Below, in pieces: positions 1 to 9,693 of a stretch of 15,014 nucleotides of DNA. Source of the DNA: GCA-020352575 sp041635475. GTDB lineage: Bacteria > Actinomycetota > Acidimicrobiia > Spongiisociales > JAENVV01. Under the pieces are notes generated by a model. The model was not told the origin of the DNA. It saw nothing but the letters and a program-made list of their open reading frames with translations, and ran no database searches. The stretch's first letter is position 1, and every line of letters begins with the position of its first letter. Made by a program: the position numbers and the translations under genes. Location of the stretch: NCBI GenBank assembly GCA_041635475.1, contig JBFKVA010000055.1:1-15014 (forward strand), written 5' to 3'.

Positions 1-257
1 ACGGTGCCCACCTCGTCCTCGTCGACGACGTCCTCTACACGGGCCGGTCGGTACGGGCAGCTCTCGACGCCCTCGCCGACCTGGGGAGGCCCGCCACCGT
101 GCAGCTGGCAGTCCTCGTCGACCGCGGACACCGACAACTCCCGATCAGGCCCGACTACGTGGGCAAGAACCTCCCCACGGCCGACGCGGAGAGGGTGACC
201 GTTCAGCTCCACGAAATCGATGGCTCGGACGGCGTCTGGATCGGGGCCCACCCATGA
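1..257 (+). CDS. pyrR: PyrR bifunctional pyrimidine regulator / uracil phosphoribosyltransferase, C-terminal part
   Basis: This is the 3' end of a gene cut by the window edge; the first complete codon is at base 3 and 84 residues are visible. The reading begins GAHLVLVDDVLYTGRSVRAA, which carries the PRPP-binding signature of type I phosphoribosyltransferases (VLVDDVLYTGRS), followed by the typical PyrR tail with VDRGHRQLPIRPDYVGKNLPT. PyrR proteins are usually about 180 residues, so roughly the first 100 are outside. The family senses UMP/UTP and represses the pyr operon by binding pyr mRNA; it also has weak uracil phosphoribosyltransferase activity. Its position as first gene before pyrB is classical for a self-regulated pyr operon, but any leader RNA target lies upstream and cannot be seen. 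The stop codon overlaps the pyrB start in an ATGA. No start is visible because it is partial. Confidence 0.95.
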   Translation, partial: GAHLVLVDDVLYTGRSVRAALDALADLGRPATVQLAVLVDRGHRQLPIRPDYVGKNLPTADAERVTVQLHEIDGSDGVWIGAHP

Positions 258-1162
258 GGCACTTCCTCACCCTCGAAGATGAACCCCGGGAGCGCCTGGA
301 GGGGCTCCTCGACCAGGCCGACGAGTTCCTCGGTGTGCTCGATCGCCCCATCCCCAAGGTCCCGGCCCTGCGCGGCAAGACCGTGGCGATGCTCTTCTTC
401 GAACCGTCGACCCGCACGCGGATGAGCTTCGACCGGGCGGCGAAGGCCTTGTCGGCCGACACGATGTCGTTCTCCCCCTCGGGCTCGTCCCTCTCGAAAG
501 GGGAGAGCCTCAAGGACACCACCCTCACGATCCTGGCCATGGGACCGCACGCCTTCGTCGTCCGCCACCGCTCGACCGGGGCCCCGTGGCAGATCGCCGA
601 ATGGTCGGGGATTCCCACCCTGAACGCCGGGGACGGTGCCCATCAACACCCGACCCAGGGCCTGCTCGACGCCCTCACCCTCCGTCAGCGATTCGGTGCC
701 CTCGACGGGCTCAGGATCACCCTCGTCGGTGACATCCGTCACTCACGGGTGGCGAGGTCGGACATCGCCGCCTTCACGACACTCGGCGCCCAGGTCACGC
801 TGGTCGCCCCCCGAACCCTGCTGCCTCCCACCGTGGAGGACTGGCCGGTGGCCGTCTCCGGCGACCTCGACCCGATCCTGCCCGACACCGACGCCGTCTA
901 CCTCCTGCGCATCCAGGAGGAACGGGGCGGTGGTGAGGACTTCCCGTCCATCTCCGAGTACGTGGCCCGGTTCGGACTCACCGCGGCCAGGGCAGACACC
1001 CTTCCCGACCACGGCGTCGTCATGCACCCCGGGCCCATGAACCGGGGCGTCGAGATCGAGCCATCCGTGGCGGATGGGCCGAGGTCACTCGTCACGACCC
1101 AGGTTCGCAACGGCGTGGCCGTGCGCATGGCAGTCCTGTTCGATCTCCTGGGAGGGACCTGA
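254..1162 (+). CDS. pyrB: aspartate carbamoyltransferase catalytic subunit
   Basis: PyrB joins carbamoyl phosphate and L-aspartate to give N-carbamoyl-L-aspartate, the committed step of pyrimidine synthesis, in the cytosol. The 302-residue length is normal for the catalytic chain. The carbamoyl-phosphate loop FFEPSTRTRMSF is at residues 48-59, the mobile loop SLSKGES at 79-85, the HPTQ motif at 132-135, GDIRHSRVARS at 159-169, the aspartate-binding LLRIQEER at 217-224, and HPGPMNRGVEI at 258-268. All expected ligand residues appear present. The ATG at 254 overlaps the pyrR stop (ATGA) and gives the standard N terminus. The upstream Shine-Dalgarno is weak, so translation is probably coupled to pyrR. 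The stop overlaps pyrC by one base (TGATG). No regulatory pyrI is seen, as expected in actinobacteria, where PyrB is not paired with PyrI. Confidence 0.98.
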   Translation: MRHFLTLEDEPRERLEGLLDQADEFLGVLDRPIPKVPALRGKTVAMLFFEPSTRTRMSFDRAAKALSADTMSFSPSGSSLSKGESLKDTTLTILAMGPHAFVVRHRSTGAPWQIAEWSGIPTLNAGDGAHQHPTQGLLDALTLRQRFGALDGLRITLVGDIRHSRVARSDIAAFTTLGAQVTLVAPRTLLPPTVEDWPVAVSGDLDPILPDTDAVYLLRIQEERGGGEDFPSISEYVARFGLTAARADTLPDHGVVMHPGPMNRGVEIEPSVADGPRSLVTTQVRNGVAVRMAVLFDLLGGT

Positions 1163-2433
1163 TGGAAACGCTCGTCCTCAAGGGTGGGCTCGTCATCGGG
1201 CCCGGGGGGCCGGTGGCCGCCGACGTCGCCATCGAAGGTGACGTGATCGCTGCCGTGGGTCCCGACCTCACCGGCGAGCGGGTCATCGACTGTGACGGGG
1301 CATGGGTGGGTCCTGGTTTCGTGGATGTCCACGTCCATCTCCGAGAACCCGGACAAGAGTGGAAGGAGGACATCGGGACCGGGTCGGCCGCCGCGGCCGC
1401 CGGCGGGTTCACCGCCATCGTGGCCATGCCGAACACCGAACCCGCGACCGATTCGGGCCATGTGGCCCGACACGTCCTCGAGCGGGGGAAGGCGATTGGG
1501 CTCGTCGATGTGCTTGTCGCCGGCGCCATCTCGATGGGACGGGGCGGAAAGAAGCTGGCCCACCTCGACGACCTGTGGCACATCGGCGTGCGCATGTTCA
1601 CCGACGACGGTGACACGGTCGCTGATGCCGGACTACTGCGGCGGGCCATGGAGTACGTGGGGGAGCGGGGTGGCGTCATCGCCCAGCACGCCGAAGACCC
1701 GGGCCTGGCCCGGGGCGGCCACATGCACGAGGGGTCCGTCTCGGCCCGGCTGGGCATGGCCGGGCTGCCGTCGGTCGCCGAAGAGGCGATCGTGGCCCGT
1801 GACCTCAGGCTCGTCCGGCTCACGGGGTGCCGGTACCACGTCCAGCACGTCTCCACCCGCGGAACCGTGGACCTCGTTCGCCAGGCGAAGGACGCAGGGC
1901 TCCCGGTCACGGCCGAGGTGGCGCCCCACCACCTGGCGTTCGATCACAGCCTCGTCCTCGAGATGGACTCCGTGGCCAAGATGTACCCACCGCTGCGCAC
2001 CCCCGAGGACGTCGAGGCGGTGGCGGCCGCCCTGGCCGACGGGACCATCGACTTCGTGGCGACCGACCACGCCCCCCACTCGGCCAACGAGAAGGAGGTG
2101 CCCTTCGAGGAGGCACCCCGAGGTGTGATCGGCCTCGAGACGAGCGCGGCTGTGCTCAACAGCGTCGTCGGGCTCGACCCCGTCGCGTTCTTTCACCGCA
2201 TGAGTGTCGCACCGTCGGCCTTCATCGGTGCCCGGGATCACGGCGCCTGGCCCGTGGTGGGCGGGCCCGCCAATCTCGTTGCCTTTCACCCCGACCGGCG
2301 CTGGACGGTGCGACCCCCGTTCACCTCCCGCTCGGCCAACACTCCGTGGCTCGGTCACGACCTGGCCGGGCGGGTCGTGGTCACCGTCTACCGTGGACGA
2401 CCCACGCACGTCGCGCCGGAGGAGGCCCCATGA
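1162..2433 (+). CDS. pyrC: dihydroorotase (class I, zinc-dependent)
   Basis: PyrC cyclises N-carbamoyl-L-aspartate to dihydroorotate. The 423 residues match class I dihydroorotases of the amidohydrolase superfamily. Expected metal ligands are visible: H57 and H59 in DVHVHLREPG, D149 in FTDDG, H176 in QHAED, H229 in HVQHVS, and the catalytic D302 in ATDHAPH. The substrate-contact N91 (MPNTEP), R61 and H306 are also present. The numbering runs a constant four residues behind Bacillus PyrC. One residue departs: the KMNPPLR motif, whose Asn contacts substrate in Bacillus, reads KMYPPLR here (Y275). The start is supported by a GGGAGGG sequence at 1150-1156 just upstream and the one-base overlap with pyrB; the stop overlaps carA in an ATGA. 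Mycobacteria have an extra small gene between pyrC and carA; it is absent here. Confidence 0.97.
   Translation: METLVLKGGLVIGPGGPVAADVAIEGDVIAAVGPDLTGERVIDCDGAWVGPGFVDVHVHLREPGQEWKEDIGTGSAAAAAGGFTAIVAMPNTEPATDSGHVARHVLERGKAIGLVDVLVAGAISMGRGGKKLAHLDDLWHIGVRMFTDDGDTVADAGLLRRAMEYVGERGGVIAQHAEDPGLARGGHMHEGSVSARLGMAGLPSVAEEAIVARDLRLVRLTGCRYHVQHVSTRGTVDLVRQAKDAGLPVTAEVAPHHLAFDHSLVLEMDSVAKMYPPLRTPEDVEAVAAALADGTIDFVATDHAPHSANEKEVPFEEAPRGVIGLETSAAVLNSVVGLDPVAFFHRMSVAPSAFIGARDHGAWPVVGGPANLVAFHPDRRWTVRPPFTSRSANTPWLGHDLAGRVVVTVYRGRPTHVAPEEAP
2418..2425 (+). promoter_or_regulatory. strong Shine-Dalgarno of carA
   Basis: GGAGGAGG lies four bases before the ATG at 2430, inside the last codons of pyrC. It decides the carA start: the carA reading frame is open far upstream, back into pyrC, but only the ATG at 2430 has this site and yields the normal CarA N terminus. 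Confidence 0.7.
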
Positions 2434-3589
2434 CCGACGGCATCGCCGTCACCGCCGATGGAGAGGTCTTCCGCGGACGATCCGTGGGAGCCGGGGGCAT
2501 CGCGGTCGGGGAGGCGGTGTTCAACACGTCGATGTCCGGCTACCAGGAGATCTTCTCTGACCCGTCGTACGCGGGGCAGGTGGTGGTGATGACGGCCCCC
2601 CACATCGGCAACTACGGGACGAACCCCGACGACGACCAGGCCCGCCGACCGTTTGCGGCCGGTATCGGGATGCGGTCCATGAGCCGCCGCCACTCCAACT
2701 GGAGGGCGACGGCGAGCCTGGGCGAGTACCTGGCACACCACGGCCTCGTCGCCATCTCCGACCTCGACACCCGCCGCCTCACCCGCCACATCCGCGATCG
2801 GGGCGCGCAGCCGATCGCGATGGGCAGCGAGGTGACCGAAGCGGAGGTGCGGGCCGCGGCGAGCGCAGCCCCGCCCATGGAAGGTCGAGCCCTGGCCATG
2901 ACCGTGTCTGTCGACGAACCCTACGTTCGTCCTGCCGAAGGCAGCGCCCGGGGGCGCGTCGTCGCCGTGGACCTTGGTCTCAAGCGGGACATCCTCACCA
3001 ACCTCACCCGGCTCGGCTACGACGTGCACGTGCAGCCGGCGACGGTGAGCGCCGAGGAGATCCTGGCGCTCGACCCCACGGGGGTGTTCCTCTCCAACGG
3101 TCCCGGCGATCCAGAACCGCTCGAGGGGCCGATCGAGGCGGTCCGCGGCGTGCTCGGCAAGGTGCCGCTGTTCGGGATCTGTCTCGGACACCAGGTGCTC
3201 GGTCTCGCCCTCGGTGGCAGCACGTTCAAGCTGCCGTTCGGCCACCACGGAGGCAATCACCCGGTACGGAGGCTCGCCGACGGACGCGTTGAGATCACCG
3301 CCCAGAACCACGGCTTCGCCGTGGACCCGTGGTCCTTCGGTGACGGCAACGCACCCGCCCCCGACGAATCGGCCGCCCCGTGGGAAGTTCCGCTCCCGGC
3401 GGAACTGGCGACGAGGTTCGGTCTGGCCCGGCCCACCCACCAGAACCTGAACGACGGGACGCTCGAAGGGCTCGCCTGCCTCGACATCCCGGCGTTTGGC
3501 GTCCAGTACCACCCGGAGGCCGCCCCGGGGCCCAGGGATGCCCGGGGGCTCTTCGACACCTTCGCCGGCCTCATGGACGGCACCGCCTG

Positions 3590-3590
<1 letters not shown>
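2430..3590 (+). CDS. carA: carbamoyl-phosphate synthase small (glutaminase) subunit
   Basis: CarA hydrolyses glutamine and delivers ammonia to CarB for carbamoyl phosphate, used for both pyrimidines and arginine. The 386 residues carry the N-terminal CPSase small-chain domain (roughly 1-150, with SGYQEIFSDPSYAGQ at 36-50 and HIGNYG at 58-63) and a C-terminal class I glutamine amidotransferase domain (about 176-383). The triad is intact: nucleophile C251 in GICLGHQ, and H361 and E363 in QYHPE. FLSNGPGDPEP at 220-230 is also typical. The start is the ATG overlapping the pyrC stop (ATGA), with a strong ribosome binding site. The frame stays open upstream to about 1827, but this is translated pyrC in another frame and would add about 200 unrelated Arg/Pro-rich residues. 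The stop shares one base with carB (TGATG), matching the fixed partnership of the two subunits. Confidence 0.98.
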
Positions 3591-6846
<3,256 letters not shown>

Positions 6847-6850
<4 letters not shown>

Positions 6851-7761
6851 CGGCGAAACTGGCGACGACCCTGGGCCCGGTTCACCTCAGGTCCCCGCTC
6901 GTGGCCGCCTCCGGCACGGTCGGCTCTGTCGTGGATGCGGCCGGGGTCATCGACTTCACTCTCTACGGCGCCGCGGTGGCCAAGTCGGTGGCGGGCACCG
7001 AGTGGCCGGGGCGACCCATTCCCCGCATGGGGCCGACGGAGGCCGGCATGCTCAACGGCATCGGGATCCAGAATCCCGGGATCGAGGCCTGGGCGGCCGC
7101 GGTCGGCCCCCGGGTCGCGGAGGTGGATGTGCCGCTGTGGGGATCGGCCGTGGGAGGAACGGTCGAGGAGTTCGCGGTCGTGGCCCGCGGCCTCACCGCG
7201 ACCGGGGTGGCCGCCGTCGAGGTGAACCTCTCGTGTCCCAACCTCGAGCACGGGACGGTGTGGGCCATGGACCCGGTGGCCACCGCCGCCGTCATCGAAG
7301 CCGTCCGGGAGGCGACCGACCTCCCGCTGGGCGCCAAGCTGAGTCCTGACGCCGCCGGCATTCACGAGGTGGCCGGGGCCGCGTTCGACGCGGGGGCAGA
7401 CTGGGTCGTCCTCACCAACACCGCGCTCGGCGCCCGGATCGAGATCGAAACACGACGACCGACCCTGTCGGGGACGATCGGCGGCTACTCGGGGGTGGGC
7501 ATGAAGCCGCTGGCGATGCGATGCGTGCTCCAGGTCCGGCGGGAACTGGGACCGGTCCCGATCGTGGGGTCCGGTGGGGTCCGTACGGCTGCGGATGTCA
7601 TCGAGTACCTCATGGCCGGGGCGTCAGCGGTGGCCATCGGCACCGCCCACTTCGAGAGGCCGAAGGTGGGGGCTTCGATCACCCGCGACCTGCGCCGCTG
7701 GATGCGTCGGCACCACGTCGACGACCTCACGACGCTCGTGGGGAGTGTGGAACCGTGGTGA
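6847..7761 (+). CDS. pyrD: dihydroorotate dehydrogenase, class 1B catalytic subunit type
   Basis: PyrD oxidises dihydroorotate to orotate using FMN, in the cytosol. The 304-residue protein resembles class 1B subunits: AGMLNGIGIQNPGIEAW at 66-82, catalytic C130 in EVNLSCPNLEHG, K164 in AKLSPD, the FMN-phosphate loop GSGGV at 241-245 and AIGTAHF at 263-269. It lacks the membrane-binding N-terminal helix of class 2 (quinone) enzymes, which mycobacteria use. Class 1B PyrD normally forms a heterotetramer with PyrK, an FAD/[2Fe-2S] protein that passes electrons to NAD+, and pyrK usually sits beside pyrD; no such gene is in this window. The start overlaps the carB stop (ATGA) and gives the standard N terminus. 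The fumarate-using class 1A is less likely from the overall motif pattern. The stop overlaps pyrF. Confidence 0.95.
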
Positions 7762-8489
7762 ACCCCATCCTCGTCGCCCTCGACGTGCCCACGGCCTCCG
7801 AGGCGGTCCGGCTGGCGCGGTCGCTGCGCGAGGTGGTGGGCGGATTCAAGGTGGGTCTCGAACTCCTCATGGGTCCCGGCCCGGCCCTCGTCGGGATCAT
7901 CGCCGACCTGGGCCTCCCCGTGTTCTGTGATGCCAAGCTCCATGACATCCCGACCACCGTCGGGCGCTCCGCCGAACAGCTGGCCCGGGTGGGGGCTCGC
8001 TGGGTCTCGGTCCATGCCGCCGGTGGCGGCGACCAGCTGGCGGCGGCCGCCGACGGGCTCCGGCGGAGCGGACGTGACGCCGGCGTGCTGGCGGTCACCG
8101 TCCTCACCTCGATGGACGATGGCGTCCTGGCCACCGTAGGGGTGGGCCATTCGGTGGGCCGGCAGGTCTCCCGCCTGGCGAAACTGGCGGCCCAGGCGGG
8201 GGCGGAGGGAATCGTGTGCTCGCCCTGGGAAGTGGGGGTTGCCCGCGAGGTGGCCCCGGGGCTGACCCGGGTCACCCCGGGGATCCGGCCGGACGGTGCG
8301 GACCCGAATGATCAGCGACGCGTCATGAGCCCGGCGGAGGCCATGGCGCGGGGAGCCGACCACCTTGTCATCGGTCGCCCCATCACCCACGCACCGGACC
8401 CACCGGCGATGGCGGCCCGAATCCTGGAGGGCCTCACGATCGCGCGCACCGGGCCGGGTGGCAGTGACCGCCGCCCGGAACCAAGCTGA
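7758..8489 (+). CDS. pyrF: orotidine 5'-phosphate decarboxylase
   Basis: PyrF decarboxylates OMP to UMP, the last step of the pathway. The 243-residue TIM-barrel protein has D9 (VALDVP), K31 (FKVG), the catalytic DxKxxD centre D58-K60-D63 in FCDAKLHDIPTTV, the phosphate-binding TPGIR (173-177) and GRPIT (206-210). It is the compact bacterial type, not the longer mycobacterial type. The chosen start is the GTG at 7758, which overlaps the pyrD stop as GTGA, matching the coupling elsewhere in the operon. The adjacent GTG at 7755 is equally possible, adds one residue, and is better spaced from GGGGAG at 7740-7745. The frame is open upstream to 7521 only as a pyrD shadow. The last 15 or so residues (GPGGSDRRPEPS) lie beyond the enzyme fold and overlap a GC-rich hairpin. 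This is the last gene of the tightly overlapped pyr block; pyrE is not present. Confidence 0.96.
   Translation: MNPILVALDVPTASEAVRLARSLREVVGGFKVGLELLMGPGPALVGIIADLGLPVFCDAKLHDIPTTVGRSAEQLARVGARWVSVHAAGGGDQLAAAADGLRRSGRDAGVLAVTVLTSMDDGVLATVGVGHSVGRQVSRLAKLAAQAGAEGIVCSPWEVGVAREVAPGLTRVTPGIRPDGADPNDQRRVMSPAEAMARGADHLVIGRPITHAPDPPAMAARILEGLTIARTGPGGSDRRPEPS
8454..8478 (+). terminator. GC-rich hairpin at the end of pyrF, possible U-less terminator or attenuator
   Basis: CCGGGTGGC (8454-8462) can pair with GCCGCCCGG (8470-8478) over nine base pairs with one G-U wobble and a seven-base loop. It ends just before the pyrF stop codon. No T-run follows, so it is not a standard intrinsic terminator; actinobacteria often have poorly U-tailed terminators, so a partial terminator or 3'-end stabiliser for the pyr mRNA is possible. 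GC-rich coding DNA can produce such stems by chance. Confidence 0.3.
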
Positions 8490-8528
8490 TTCTGCGCCGT
8501 ATTCCCGCCCGATCACCGCCGATTCCTC

Positions 8529-8534
8529 TATCGT
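8529..8534 (+). promoter_or_regulatory. possible -10 element of a mihF promoter
   Basis: The 73-base gap between pyrF and mihF (8490-8562) is the longest in the window. It contains TATCGT, a match to the actinobacterial TANNNT -10 pattern, about 12 bases before the mihF Shine-Dalgarno. Transcription would start near 8541 and give a leader of about 20 bases. I see no convincing -35 hexamer, so this is weak. Confidence 0.3.
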
Positions 8535-8546
8535 GGCCGCATCCCC

Positions 8547-8554
8547 AAGGAGGA
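8547..8554 (+). promoter_or_regulatory. strong Shine-Dalgarno of mihF
   Basis: AAGGAGGA lies eight bases before the ATG at 8563 and is the strongest ribosome binding site in the window. It fixes the mihF start although the frame is open upstream to 8365 through the end of pyrF. Confidence 0.75.
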
Positions 8555-8562
8555 CGAACCCC

Positions 8563-8874
8563 ATGCCCCTTCCCCCCAGCACACCCGAGCAGCGGGCGGC
8601 GGCCCTCGCCAAGGCGGCCGAGAGCCGTCGGGTCCGAGCCGAGATGAAGGAACTGCTCAAGTCCGGCTCACTCTCGCTTGCCGGGCTGTTCGCCAAGGCA
8701 GAGACCAACGACATGATCGCCGGCATGAAGGTGGCCGCCATGCTCCCCGCCATGCCAGGGATGGGCAAGGTCAAGGCCAATCGCCTCATGGAGTCGATCG
8801 GCATCGCCGGCACCCGCCGGATCCGCGGCCTCACCACTCGCCAGCGCAAGGAACTCCTCGACCACTTCTCCTGA
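8563..8874 (+). CDS. mihF: actinobacterial integration host factor (mIHF/sIHF family)
   Basis: This 103-residue basic protein matches the actinobacteria-specific integration host factor, a nucleoid-associated DNA-binding protein unrelated in fold to E. coli IHF. Recognisable parts are the N-terminal charged helix TPEQRAAALAKAAESRRVRAE (7-27), and the helix-two-turn-helix-like core with LPAMPGMGKVKANRLMESIG (61-80), then TRRIRGLTTRQRKELLDHF (84-102). In mycobacteria and Streptomyces this family bends DNA, organises the nucleoid and supports mycobacteriophage L5 integration. Start choice rests on the AAGGAGGA site and on agreement with the family N terminus (MALP- or MPLP-like). It is followed by gmk with a TGATG overlap, the conserved actinobacterial arrangement. 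This gene is the strongest single marker that the DNA is actinobacterial. Confidence 0.95.
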   Translation: MPLPPSTPEQRAAALAKAAESRRVRAEMKELLKSGSLSLAGLFAKAETNDMIAGMKVAAMLPAMPGMGKVKANRLMESIGIAGTRRIRGLTTRQRKELLDHFS

Positions 8875-9458
8875 TGACCGAGGGTCCTCGGAGCCTCGGC
8901 CTGCTCATCGTCGTCTCCGGGCCGTCCGGTGTGGGCAAGAGCACCGTCATCGAGAAGCTCGGGCACGAGGTCGACATCGCGTTCTCGGTGTCGGCCACGA
9001 CCCGGCCCCCCCGCCCCGGGGAAGAGGACGGTGTCGACTACCACTTCGTCGACGAAGAGCGTTTTGCCGACATGGTCGACCGAGGCGAATTGCTGGAGTG
9101 GGCTCGCTACGGCGGACGGTCGTACGGCACCCCCGTCGCCCCCGTTCGTGAGCTCCTCGACAGGGGCACCGACGTCCTCCTCGACATCGAGAACGAGGGA
9201 GCGATGCAGGTCAAAGCCGCCATGCCCGAGGCTGTCACCGTGTTCATCCTTCCCCCGAGCCCTGACGCGCTCCGCACCCGGCTGGCCCGCAGGGGCGACA
9301 CCACCGGGGCCGACCTCGAGGCCCGCCTCGGCGTCGTGGCCGATCAGATCGCCCACGCCCGCCGCCACTACGACTGGCTCGTGGTCAACGACGACCTCGA
9401 TCAGGTCGTAGCTGAGATTGTCCGTATACTCGCGGTCTCCCGAAGGATGCAGCAATGA
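8874..9458 (+). CDS. gmk: guanylate kinase
   Basis: Gmk phosphorylates GMP (and dGMP) with ATP to GDP, feeding GTP pools. The 194-residue protein has the P-loop SGPSGVGKST at 15-24, the GMP-binding segment SATTRPPRPGE at 40-50 with VDYHFVDEERF at 54-64, and the lid region RLARRGDTTGADLEARL at 136-152. The segment after the GMP site reads DIENEGAMQVK (104-114), while most homologues read like EIDWQGAQQV or DIDxQG, so Q is replaced by E and the second acidic residue is Glu; this looks conservative. The ATG shares a base with the mihF stop (TGATG) and has only a weak Shine-Dalgarno, consistent with coupling. The 3' end contains a TATACT hexamer and the ribosome binding site of rpoZ; the stop overlaps rpoZ in an ATGA. 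Confidence 0.97.
   Translation: MTEGPRSLGLLIVVSGPSGVGKSTVIEKLGHEVDIAFSVSATTRPPRPGEEDGVDYHFVDEERFADMVDRGELLEWARYGGRSYGTPVAPVRELLDRGTDVLLDIENEGAMQVKAAMPEAVTVFILPPSPDALRTRLARRGDTTGADLEARLGVVADQIAHARRHYDWLVVNDDLDQVVAEIVRILAVSRRMQQ
9425..9430 (+). promoter_or_regulatory. possible -10 element of an internal rpoZ promoter
   Basis: TATACT, close to the consensus -10 hexamer and rare in this GC-rich DNA, lies in the last codons of gmk. Transcription would start near 9437 and leave about 18 bases before the rpoZ ATG, enough for its GAAGGA ribosome binding site. No clear -35 hexamer is found at 16-19 bases upstream. It also encodes ordinary Gmk residues (RIL), so chance is possible. Confidence 0.35.
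9442..9447 (+). promoter_or_regulatory. Shine-Dalgarno of rpoZ
   Basis: GAAGGA lies seven bases before the rpoZ ATG at 9455, inside the end of gmk. It supports this start of a very short gene. Confidence 0.6.
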
Positions 9459-9691
9459 GCAAAGACATCAACCTCGACACCCTCCTCGAGAACTCAGGCG
9501 GCCGATTCAACTCGGTGGTGCTGTCGGCGCGTCGCGCCCGCCAGATCAACGGGTACTTCAACCAGCTGGGTGAAGGCATCGGCGGTTTTGTCCCACCGCA
9601 GATCCACAGCCTCAGCCGCCAGCCGCTCTCGATCGCGTTCGAGGAGATCCTCGAAGAGAAGGTCGTCAGGGGCACCGAAGACAGCGACTGA
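9455..9691 (+). CDS. rpoZ: DNA-directed RNA polymerase omega subunit
   Basis: The omega subunit binds the C-terminal region of beta' and helps assemble and stabilise RNA polymerase. The 78-residue product carries the family core SGGRFNSVVLSARRARQINGYF at 14-35 (counterpart of the RYxLVxxxxKRARQL segment) and PLSIAFEEILEEKV at 57-70 (the KPLxxAxEEI segment). Between them is an actinobacterial-type spacer with GEGIGGFVPPQIHSLSRQ. Length is in the normal range for omega. The gene follows gmk with an ATGA overlap, as widely conserved in bacteria, and is followed two bases later by coaBC. Confidence 0.95.
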   Translation: MSKDINLDTLLENSGGRFNSVVLSARRARQINGYFNQLGEGIGGFVPPQIHSLSRQPLSIAFEEILEEKVVRGTEDSD

Positions 9692-9693
9692 CC

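Noticed and set aside
1827..2429. Upstream extension of carA by about 200 residues
   Set aside because: The extra residues are pyrC read in another frame, and the strong GGAGGAGG site with ATG at 2430 gives the normal CarA N terminus.
8365..8562. Upstream extension of mihF into pyrF
   Set aside because: It would add 66 residues absent from the family; the AAGGAGGA site places the start at 8563.
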